This document shows positions 26,911 through 35,813 of a stretch of DNA of 61,529 nt, one piece after another; the first letter of the stretch is position 1; each line of letters begins with the position of its first letter. The position numbers and the translations under genes were made by a program. The stretch is from a virus, in IMG/VR virus record IMGVR_UViG_3300043775_000604, positions 1 to 61,529 of that record, one strand, 5' to 3'. Below the pieces are notes generated by a model. It was not told the origin of the DNA. It worked only from the letters and a program-made list of their open reading frames with translations, and ran no database searches.

Positions 26911-29900
26911 ATGTTTGAATACATCGATGCCTCTGGGCAAATATATACAGAAGATCAAATCAACAAAATGGCAGCCGAGCAAAAAACCTCGGCTAATGCC
27001 ATTATAAAAGACAAAGGATTAAAAAGAAAATCTTCAATGGTTTCAGCTTCTGCAAAGCCAGCTAAAAAAACATATCCTTGGAGTGATCAAACAAAAGAAA
27101 AAAAATCAGAAGGCGATTTTCTTGGCACATTCAAAAAAGCTCAGAAGAATAAAAAAGCAAATATAAAGAAGAGCACTGAGGAAGTATCAGCATTTGTAGG
27201 TAAACAAAATGATTATTCGTTTTACCAAAAAGATCCTATACAAGACATTTTAAATCCAACTAGCGAATTTGAAAAAGCTATTGCAAATATTCCAATTAAA
27301 AAGGAATTTGAGATACTAGAAGAGAAGGAAGCAGAAGTAATGAATTATATAAAGAGCAAGCCTATTGACTATGCCTCTATTGATAAATTATATGCAGATG
27401 AGGTTAACGATTCTCAAACAATAGATTACATTAGAGAAGGTGCAAAAGGGTTCCTTAATGATGTTATATTAAGCCCAGTATCTATGGTAGGGCAAGTTTT
27501 AGGCGCTGATATAGATATGACTATATCTCCATACAAGCCATTAGAGACACAAAAAAAGAAAGCTATAGATATATTATCAAAGAAAGCTAAAAAAGGCCAG
27601 AAAATAAACGCTGCAGATGTTGATGCGTTAGCTAAGGAGATATTTTATAAAGAGCAAGTATTAATACAAGAGGGCAAAGCTGCGGAAGAATATTGGGATG
27701 ATCAACCTTTATACATCGGAGAAGTAGCTGCACAGAAAGAAAAATTAAAAATAAGAGCAGTACAAGATGTATTGGTATCTTCTGATTTAGCTAGACAACA
27801 AACTATATTAGCTAAAACATATAACAGCCAATTATCTTCATTTGAAAAGTATGCAAATCTTTTTAAAGACAAATATACTAAAGGGGAAGTTACAGAAGAA
27901 GAAATAGCTACTTACGAAACAAGAAGAGAAGATGCTAGAAAGGCTATGGATAACCTTAAAGGTATTGCAGATAATTATCCTGCTTATGTTGATAAAATAA
28001 AAACAGACGAAGAGAAATTAGAGTATTTCAAATATAATTATGATGATGTAACCGCTAATCTATCCAAGTTTATTGGTACTGGTATAAATATATTAGGTGG
28101 AGCTACAAAGTTAATTGGATCTACAATTGAATATGCTGAAGGAGACGAAAAAGGATTAGGTGGATTTTTAGGAGAAGTTGGTACTGCTAATATAGAAATG
28201 GGTAATAAAATAAAAGAAGATGCTAAGAATATATCATTTGATAATGTTAATTCTTTTGGTGACTTTGGTAAATATTTTGCTGGACTAGTTTCAGAACAAT
28301 TACCTATTTATGCAGCAATGTATTTTGGTGGGAATTATGGATTGGCCGCTGTATCAATGGGAGCTGGTGGGCAGAAGATCCAAGAAATGGAAGATGAGAT
28401 TGGTTCTGATTATGATCTTGGTACAAAGCTTTTAGCTGGGTATGGGTTTGCTCTTTCAGAGTTTATACCTGAAAAATTAGGTACACTAAGGATGTTTGAG
28501 AACATGAAGAAAACAATGTCCGCGGTCAGCAAACAGCAAAGACAGCTATTCAAAGATAGCTTTATAAAGTCTAGTCTAAAAACAGCTGGTACTATTGGTT
28601 TTGAAAGTCAAATAGAAGGAGCAACTGAAGTTGTTACCGAAGGATTAAACATGCTTTTAGACGAGCATTTATTAGGCCAGCCAGTTTCTCCAACAGATAG
28701 AGTCAAAAGATTTAAAGAGGCTTATGCTGGAGGCGCATTTATGGGAGGAGGAGCTCAATTTGCAGGTGGTGTATCAACTTTAGTGGCTAAAGAATTAAAG
28801 AACTACGCCACAGATAAAGAGTTAGCTGCTAGTAAAGCAATAATGGAACGTATTGACTTTTTGCAAAATGAATTACAAACTAACCCTAGATTATCTGGAA
28901 AAGAAAGTGAAGAAATAATAACTGAAATAAAAAAGCTCAGTAATGAAGCTGTTAAAGTTATTGAAAATTCAGAAGACAGAGTGTATGACATGTCAAAGGA
29001 AGACATGGTTGATGTTCTACTTATAAACAAACAACAACAAGATCTTAGAGACGCTTACGTTGAATTATCTCAGTCAAACTTTTCGCCAGAGATTAAGAAA
29101 GAAAAAGTAGCAGAATTAAAAAAGCAATTTGGCGAGCTAGAGAATAAAAGAGAATACTTATTAACCGGTAAGTATGCTGAAATAAATAAAATAATAGGTA
29201 ACAGAACTATTATTAATAGCGGAGCCGATAATATAAGAAAAATTGTAGCTTCATTAGGTGAAGAAAATATTGAGAATAGAATAGGTGGTCAAGGATCAAT
29301 CGCTGTATTTGAAGATATCGACTCACTTAAAAAAGCTTACAAAGAATGGTTAACAACCGAAAATAATACTATTAAAAAGAAGATTGCTGATGGCGAACTT
29401 CCTGCTAATACAAAAATAAAATCAGAAGATGAAATAACTAATGATGTAAATGAAGCTGCAAAAAACGATGGATTTGCATTGCCAAATGGTCAATCTGTTA
29501 TTAATCTTAGTGTAGCTTCAAGAACTGGAGCTATTAACGTTGCGCAGCATGAGTTTTTGCATAAAGTATTAGCTAAAGCCCTCAGTAACCCAGTAGAAAG
29601 AAAAAAAATTGTTAATGGGTTTTTAGCTACATTGACGAATAAAGAAAGAGCTGCTGTTCAAAAACGTATTGATGAAAACTATTTAAACCCTGAAACAGGT
29701 AAGATAGACGACGAGAACCTTGAAGAATATTTTACAGCGTTTATTGATGCTATTGCTTACGGAGAAATAGGTAATAGAAATCAAGTTAAAGATGTATTAA
29801 GAAGAGCTGCTCGTCCAGTATTAAAAGTATTACAGAAATTAGGATTCTCTAACGCTAAATTTAGCGAAGGAAGAGATTTCTATGACTTCTTAAAAGAATA

Positions 29901-32900
29901 TCAATCTAACGCTAGTAAGGGCAGAATAAGTAACAGAGCTAAAGCTTTATTAGATGGAGCATCTGTAGCTAGACCTATTAGATACTCAAAGTCAATTGAA
30001 GAACGCATGGACGATTTGGATGAGCAACTTAATGATGGCGAAATTGACTACGACACTTACGAGAAGAAAATGGTTGCTCTGGAAAAAGAGGAAGCTGAAA
30101 TGAAACGTAAAGAATACGAAGAAAAGAAAGCAGAAACGGGTAAGGAGCCAGAAGTTAAGAAAGCAGACAAAAAAGCTACAAAGCAAAAAGAGCCGAAATC
30201 AAAAGAGGAAATAGAGATAAGTGAAGTTGCCGCTAAAGCTAAAGCTAAGCTTGATGCTATTGGTAATGATCCAAGAGGTTACAATCCAAATAATCCAACC
30301 ATATATGATGAGTTAGCTAAAATGGTTAAAGTAAAATCGCGAAACTGGAGAACAAACAAAGGAACTGTTATAGATTTTACAAATAAAGATAAGGGCGGAT
30401 TAGACGGTTTTAGTTTAGAGGAAATGGTGAGTTATGTTAGAACATCGATGATACCATATATTGCTAAATTTGATCCCTCTAAAAATAATAGTTTATACGG
30501 ATATATAAATGCTCAGTATATAAACCGTATGCGCGGCGCATTAAAAAGCGGGGAAGTTGCTGATGTGGTATTTACTGAGGATGTTACTGAAATGACAAAA
30601 CTATCTGCGGAGGATGTTGAGCCAACAAAACCATCTTTACCGGAAAGAAAACGTTTTCAAAATATATTAGAATCTGGTGTATTCAGCCCTGATGTTATTG
30701 AAAATATACAAGCAAAAATATTACCAGTTGTAAGAACTTTAAGAGCTAATATCAACGAGAAAACATCTTTGAATAGAACTGTAGCTCCAATTATTAGTGA
30801 GATACGTGATGAGATGGGTAAGCAAGCTGACATTGATATTAAAAAAGCAATGGGTGGAAAAGAAAATCAAGAATTACAGAATTGGTTAATCACTAATAAA
30901 AAGACTATTCTTGAGAACATGACAACAACATGGCTTATGGGTAAAGACATGGGCGATAAAGTTGCTGGTGGTATGCCGTTTGCCATACAAAAAAGAGTAG
31001 ATGGCCGATGGCTTAATTACCCTGCTTGGGTTGGTAAAAAGATAGATAGAGAATCTGTAGACGTTGACTTAGCTGGTAGAACAGCTGGTCACGAGATGGC
31101 AAGAAGATTACCTGAGGTGAATAGAAATGTTGAAACAATGGAATATTTATCTTCAATTATAGATTTAGAAACGGGTAATCCAATTAGAGGTAGGAAAGAA
31201 TCTTTAGCTAAAGCATTAGCAGAGGAGGTATCATTTGATATTATATCTGATGACTTATCTTCTAACGGCCCTATTGCACAAGCATTAAATAGAAACCAAC
31301 AATTAAAAGGAGCTGTAGTTGAAGACATAATAGTTGAAGAGTTTAATAGATTAGCAGAAAGAGGAAATGTTAAATTTTCTATATCTAATACAAACATCGA
31401 CTTAAATGCAGCTGCTAGATTTATGATAGACTCTAAAGGCAATATGGATGTCATAAATGCAGCAATAAACAATAAGTCTAAAAATTACAATATAAATGAA
31501 TTCCAAAAACTATACAAGTATATAACTAAGTATGGTGTAACAGATGAGGACTTAAAGTATCTAATGGATAAATACAGTGATGTATCTAACGAAGTTGCTG
31601 GTCCTCTTATGAATGACAAAGAAGTTAAATTCTCTAAATCATTGGAGAATAATTTGAATTCATATAATAAATCCGATAAGGGTATTACATTAGTCTCTGA
31701 TTATATTGCTGAAAACAATATTAAGAGAATAGATGCGGAAACCGCTTTCGATGTCTTAAACGATCTTAATAAGTCAATTGAAGATTGGTGGAGTGTCGTT
31801 GAAAATAAAACAATAGAAGGCATGATGAGTTCTGTTGATTATGCGTTTGATGTAATCGAAGATCGTGAGAACGAAGGCGGACCTATGATGGCCGCTGTAA
31901 ACAATGCTCTTAATTTAGAGACAATTAAGTTTGCTGAGAAGCAATTAAACGATTGGATTAGTAACGACACTAAGTGGAAAGCAAGACCTAAATTTAGTAA
32001 GTCATTATCCACTCTTTCACAATTTAATGATATAAGTAAATCTGAAAAAGAATTTATTGATATTTCTGAGAAGTTTGTTAAAGATGTGATGAATAAAAGC
32101 GGGTTGAATAGAAAAGCTATACAGCTTGAGACATTAACTATAAAAGAGGATAATGAGCTATATAATTTTGATCAGGAATATCAAGAGCTATATGATAAAG
32201 ATTATGACGGCACAATAACAGAAGCTGAGAGGGCAAGGATGGAGGAAATATATAAAAGTAATGTATTAGCTAAACAGGTTAATAAGATACTTGAAATATA
32301 TACTAAAGCAAAGATTAACAGCAATAATAATGATATAGTAAATGCTGTTGAAAGTTCAATGCCTAAAAAAGCTTTAACTACTACAAAATTTAGTAGATCA
32401 GGAGGGCCTCTTTCTTCTGTTGAAGAAACCTCTAAAGCTGTAACAGGAGTCATTGACAATATAGACCTGCGTAGCTTTCCTTTTGAAGATCAATCTGCAG
32501 TACAAGCTTTTATCGATGTAGTTAATAACATAAATAAACTAGGTTATAACGTAAGTGATATAAAAACATTTAAAGACTATTTTGACTTTGTAAACCAGAA
32601 CGAGGTAATTAAAGAATATCTAGAAGCTGTAGGCGAAATCGAAGGATTAAATGATATATACAATACTCATGTAGAGAACGTATCAATATATGAAATGGAA
32701 CCGGTTGTATATGGAATAGATACAGATGCTTCAAGAAATAATACCTACATATTAGCCTCTGATGTAATAGACCCTAATTCAGGTGAAATTATTGCTAAAG
32801 CAGGAAGTAAAATAAATGAGGGTATCATTGAAGAAATAAACACTAAAGGTAAAGGATCTATAAAAGAAGTTGAAGTATTTATAGGTAAAATGGCTATGGA

Positions 32901-35448
32901 TAGTAAAATTCCTAACAAGGATTTATTAAAACTAAAAGACAGCATTGCAGATCTTTCTTTAGCGTCAAAAAGAAAAGTAGCTGAAGCAATTTCAGAGAAG
33001 TATCATAAAGCAAAGAGTAAAGGAGATACGGAAGTTGAAAACGCTAGAACATTGACAAAAAAAGAAAGGACAGAGGCTATAGCTAAACTTACGGACTCTC
33101 AGAAAGAGGACTTATTCGTAATAGATGTAGTAGAGAATGTTGTTCCTAAAGATAATGGATCTAGACCTGGTAAATCTTTAGATTATGAATTTAATGACAT
33201 GCTTGAACGTAATAAAGGTGTACCATCATACGAAAAAATATCTGATATTGTTGCGAAAAGGAAAGGGGCAAAAGTAAATAGATTTTCTTTCTATATTCCT
33301 CCTTCAGCTGATGATTTTATTGGACTGACTTCATATATGTTTGCAGGCAAAGGCAAGCAGGGAGAATTAGACCAACAGTTTTTTACGCGTTACTTAATTA
33401 TACCTTATGTAAAAGGAATAAATACACTAGATACAGTAAGACAATCTATAAAGAAATCATACAAAGAACTATTATCAAGTTTTCCTGAAATAAAATCTAA
33501 GTTAGAGAAACTTATTCCTGATAAGTCATTTACATACGATCAAGCTATTAGGGTTTATTTATGGGCAAAGAATGATATAGATATACCGGGTTTAGATAGA
33601 AAAGATAAAAATAAGCTAGTATACATAGTAAAAAATGATCCAGACTTAATTGCATTTGCTGAAGCTTTATCTATTGCTGGTAGGCAAGACGGCGGTTGGT
33701 GGAAACCGTCTACTACATGGGATAGTGAAACTATTATATCGGATCTACACAACATTACAGAAGGCGATGGTAGAAAAATGTGGCTAGAGGAGTTTATAGA
33801 AAACGCTAACACAATATTTTCTAAAGAAAACCTAAACAAAATTCAATCTATATATGGTACCAGTGTAAGAGAGGCTTTGGAAGACGCATTATATAGAATG
33901 AAAAACGGGAAAAATAGACCTGAAGGCACGGATGCGTTAACCAACAGATGGATGAATTGGATAAACGGATCCACTGCTGCGATCATGTTTTTCAATTTAC
34001 GTTCCGCTATTTTACAAACGATATCTACTACAAACTATTTGAATTGGAGTGATAACAATCCTTTAATGGCAGCAAAAGCGTTTGCAAATCAAAAACAATA
34101 TTGGGCGGATTTCGCTATGATTATTAATTCTGATAAATTAAAAGAAAGAAGATCTGGATTGAAAGCTGATGTTACGCAATCTGAAATTGCAAATGCGGCT
34201 AATAATGCAAAAGATAAAGCAAGAGGTGTTCTATCTTATCTACAGAAAATAGGGTTTACGCCTACACAAGCAGCTGATAGTTTTGCGATTGCATTAGGAG
34301 GATCTACTTTCTATAGAAATAGAGTTAATACCTATTTGAATAAAGCAGACGAAGACGGGAACTTGATATATACAGAAAAAGAAGCAGAAGATTTAGCTTG
34401 GCTTGATTTTTCAAGAGCAACTGACCAGTCAATGCAATCTGCTGATCCATTGTATGTTTCAAAACAACAAACAACTTCATTAGGGCGCCTTGTACTAGCT
34501 TTTGCTAATACTCCTATGCAATATAATAGATTAATTAAAAAAGCTTCATTAGACTTAGTTAATAGGCGTGGCGATTGGAAAACAAATATATCAAAAATAG
34601 TATATTATGGAGCCTTACAAAATATTATATTTTCAGCATTACAAGCAGCTTTATTCTTACCATTTGATGACGAGGAAGAAGATATTGCCAATATGACTAA
34701 AGAGCAGAAAAAAGAATATGAAAAGTTAAAAAAGAAAGAAGACGATAAAGCTATTAATATTTTAAATGGGATGGCTGATACATTGTTAAGAGGATCTGGT
34801 ATTACAGGTGCATTAATATCTACTATTAAAAATGTTTACATGGAATATAATAAGCAAGAACAAAGGGAGATGTTTGCGGACCATGCTTATACTATATTAG
34901 CTGCTGCGGGTATATCTCCACCTATAAGTTCCAAGGCTAGAAAATTATACGGAGCGCATCGTACAAAAAAATTCGATAAAGATGTAATAGCTGAACGCGG
35001 ATGGGAAATAACAAAAGACGGTAAGCTTAATCTTAGTCCTAATTATCAAATAGTCGGTAATATAGCTGTAGCAACTACAAATATTCCTCTAGATAGGGTT
35101 GTTGAAAAAGTAAATAATGTATCTGAAGCATTAGATTCTCGTAATACAAAACTACAAAGAACAGCATTAATGCTTGGATGGAAAGCGTGGGAATTGAATG
35201 TTAAAAACGAAGAAAGCGAAGCAATCAAAGCAAAAGCTAAAGAAGTAAGAAATAAAGAAGGGGTAGAAAAAGCTATAGAAACTAGAGAAAGAAAGACAGA
35301 TTCAATAAAGCAAATGATAAAAGAAATGCCTAGTGCTGAAAGAAGTGCTTACCTTAGAAAGCAAAAGCTAGAAAGAAGAGAGAAGACTATTGAAAAAAGA
35401 AAGAAAGCTATAGCTAAAAAGAATAAAAGAAGAATGGGCGGTGATTAA
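26911..35448 (+). CDS. Giant multidomain virion (polyvalent) protein
   Basis: A 2845-residue protein, probably carried in the virion and ejected with the DNA. Visible parts: Lys-rich N-terminus; Gly/Ala-rich hydrophobic segments at about 451-490 and 607-625; zinc peptidase-like HEFLH at 880-884; charged linker 1030-1140; a sigma-2-like helix set with AKFDPSKNNSLYGYIN at 1183-1200; an EF-hand-like loop DKDYDGTITEAE at 1762-1773; conserved hydrophobic helices at 2350-2380 and 2563-2595; basic coiled-coil end. Five KFSKS-type boxes (1024, 1488, 1573, 1694, 1826) punctuate the middle. It resembles phage large polyvalent proteins. No polymerase motif found. Confidence 0.75.
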   Translation: MFEYIDASGQIYTEDQINKMAAEQKTSANAIIKDKGLKRKSSMVSASAKPAKKTYPWSDQTKEKKSEGDFLGTFKKAQKNKKANIKKSTEEVSAFVGKQNDYSFYQKDPIQDILNPTSEFEKAIANIPIKKEFEILEEKEAEVMNYIKSKPIDYASIDKLYADEVNDSQTIDYIREGAKGFLNDVILSPVSMVGQVLGADIDMTISPYKPLETQKKKAIDILSKKAKKGQKINAADVDALAKEIFYKEQVLIQEGKAAEEYWDDQPLYIGEVAAQKEKLKIRAVQDVLVSSDLARQQTILAKTYNSQLSSFEKYANLFKDKYTKGEVTEEEIATYETRREDARKAMDNLKGIADNYPAYVDKIKTDEEKLEYFKYNYDDVTANLSKFIGTGINILGGATKLIGSTIEYAEGDEKGLGGFLGEVGTANIEMGNKIKEDAKNISFDNVNSFGDFGKYFAGLVSEQLPIYAAMYFGGNYGLAAVSMGAGGQKIQEMEDEIGSDYDLGTKLLAGYGFALSEFIPEKLGTLRMFENMKKTMSAVSKQQRQLFKDSFIKSSLKTAGTIGFESQIEGATEVVTEGLNMLLDEHLLGQPVSPTDRVKRFKEAYAGGAFMGGGAQFAGGVSTLVAKELKNYATDKELAASKAIMERIDFLQNELQTNPRLSGKESEEIITEIKKLSNEAVKVIENSEDRVYDMSKEDMVDVLLINKQQQDLRDAYVELSQSNFSPEIKKEKVAELKKQFGELENKREYLLTGKYAEINKIIGNRTIINSGADNIRKIVASLGEENIENRIGGQGSIAVFEDIDSLKKAYKEWLTTENNTIKKKIADGELPANTKIKSEDEITNDVNEAAKNDGFALPNGQSVINLSVASRTGAINVAQHEFLHKVLAKALSNPVERKKIVNGFLATLTNKERAAVQKRIDENYLNPETGKIDDENLEEYFTAFIDAIAYGEIGNRNQVKDVLRRAARPVLKVLQKLGFSNAKFSEGRDFYDFLKEYQSNASKGRISNRAKALLDGASVARPIRYSKSIEERMDDLDEQLNDGEIDYDTYEKKMVALEKEEAEMKRKEYEEKKAETGKEPEVKKADKKATKQKEPKSKEEIEISEVAAKAKAKLDAIGNDPRGYNPNNPTIYDELAKMVKVKSRNWRTNKGTVIDFTNKDKGGLDGFSLEEMVSYVRTSMIPYIAKFDPSKNNSLYGYINAQYINRMRGALKSGEVADVVFTEDVTEMTKLSAEDVEPTKPSLPERKRFQNILESGVFSPDVIENIQAKILPVVRTLRANINEKTSLNRTVAPIISEIRDEMGKQADIDIKKAMGGKENQELQNWLITNKKTILENMTTTWLMGKDMGDKVAGGMPFAIQKRVDGRWLNYPAWVGKKIDRESVDVDLAGRTAGHEMARRLPEVNRNVETMEYLSSIIDLETGNPIRGRKESLAKALAEEVSFDIISDDLSSNGPIAQALNRNQQLKGAVVEDIIVEEFNRLAERGNVKFSISNTNIDLNAAARFMIDSKGNMDVINAAINNKSKNYNINEFQKLYKYITKYGVTDEDLKYLMDKYSDVSNEVAGPLMNDKEVKFSKSLENNLNSYNKSDKGITLVSDYIAENNIKRIDAETAFDVLNDLNKSIEDWWSVVENKTIEGMMSSVDYAFDVIEDRENEGGPMMAAVNNALNLETIKFAEKQLNDWISNDTKWKARPKFSKSLSTLSQFNDISKSEKEFIDISEKFVKDVMNKSGLNRKAIQLETLTIKEDNELYNFDQEYQELYDKDYDGTITEAERARMEEIYKSNVLAKQVNKILEIYTKAKINSNNNDIVNAVESSMPKKALTTTKFSRSGGPLSSVEETSKAVTGVIDNIDLRSFPFEDQSAVQAFIDVVNNINKLGYNVSDIKTFKDYFDFVNQNEVIKEYLEAVGEIEGLNDIYNTHVENVSIYEMEPVVYGIDTDASRNNTYILASDVIDPNSGEIIAKAGSKINEGIIEEINTKGKGSIKEVEVFIGKMAMDSKIPNKDLLKLKDSIADLSLASKRKVAEAISEKYHKAKSKGDTEVENARTLTKKERTEAIAKLTDSQKEDLFVIDVVENVVPKDNGSRPGKSLDYEFNDMLERNKGVPSYEKISDIVAKRKGAKVNRFSFYIPPSADDFIGLTSYMFAGKGKQGELDQQFFTRYLIIPYVKGINTLDTVRQSIKKSYKELLSSFPEIKSKLEKLIPDKSFTYDQAIRVYLWAKNDIDIPGLDRKDKNKLVYIVKNDPDLIAFAEALSIAGRQDGGWWKPSTTWDSETIISDLHNITEGDGRKMWLEEFIENANTIFSKENLNKIQSIYGTSVREALEDALYRMKNGKNRPEGTDALTNRWMNWINGSTAAIMFFNLRSAILQTISTTNYLNWSDNNPLMAAKAFANQKQYWADFAMIINSDKLKERRSGLKADVTQSEIANAANNAKDKARGVLSYLQKIGFTPTQAADSFAIALGGSTFYRNRVNTYLNKADEDGNLIYTEKEAEDLAWLDFSRATDQSMQSADPLYVSKQQTTSLGRLVLAFANTPMQYNRLIKKASLDLVNRRGDWKTNISKIVYYGALQNIIFSALQAALFLPFDDEEEDIANMTKEQKKEYEKLKKKEDDKAINILNGMADTLLRGSGITGALISTIKNVYMEYNKQEQREMFADHAYTILAAAGISPPISSKARKLYGAHRTKKFDKDVIAERGWEITKDGKLNLSPNYQIVGNIAVATTNIPLDRVVEKVNNVSEALDSRNTKLQRTALMLGWKAWELNVKNEESEAIKAKAKEVRNKEGVEKAIETRERKTDSIKQMIKEMPSAERSAYLRKQKLERREKTIEKRKKAIAKKNKRRMGGD

Positions 35449-35497
35449 AAGGAATGAATATAAATAGGCACCATACCTAAATATTCCTATAACCGAA

Positions 35498-35532
35498 AAA
35501 AGGGGACTCGTGATAATTCGCGGTCCCCTTTT
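35498..35532. terminator. Bidirectional terminator between the two arms
   Basis: A 10-bp perfect stem (AAAAGGGGAC and its complement) with an A-run on the left and a T-run on the right, placed exactly between the converging late operon (ends 35448) and early operon (ends 35550). It should stop transcripts from both directions. Confidence 0.9.
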
Positions 35533-35549
35533 CCAATTAATAAAGTAAA

Positions 35550-35765
35550 CTAAATTTCAAGCTTTGGAACTTCTTCTTGTTCCTGCTCTTTTGTTCTTTC
35601 GGTAATTTCCTTGATTGCATCGTCATAACCAGGCATCAACTTAATTGTTTCCATCATGCCGATAGAAAGTGTCCGCAAATTATCCTGTTCGTAAATCAAT
35701 TGTTGAAGCACTCTAGTAATTGCTTCAACCTTATTTTTCATTTCAACCAGTGTTTGTTCTTTCAT
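35550..35765 (-). CDS. Small coiled-coil protein
   Basis: A 71-residue acidic, helical protein (heptad pattern over residues 5-45) and last gene of the early arm, 48 bases after the ribonucleotide reductase gene. No recognised domain. It ends 18 bases before the bidirectional terminator. Confidence 0.6.
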   Translation of the reverse strand: MKEQTLVEMKNKVEAITRVLQQLIYEQDNLRTLSIGMMETIKLMPGYDDAIKEITERTKEQEQEEVPKLEI

Positions 35766-35813
35766 ATTTTATTTAAGTATAAAGTGTAAATCCAACATTT
35801 TGTTCCAAGGTAA

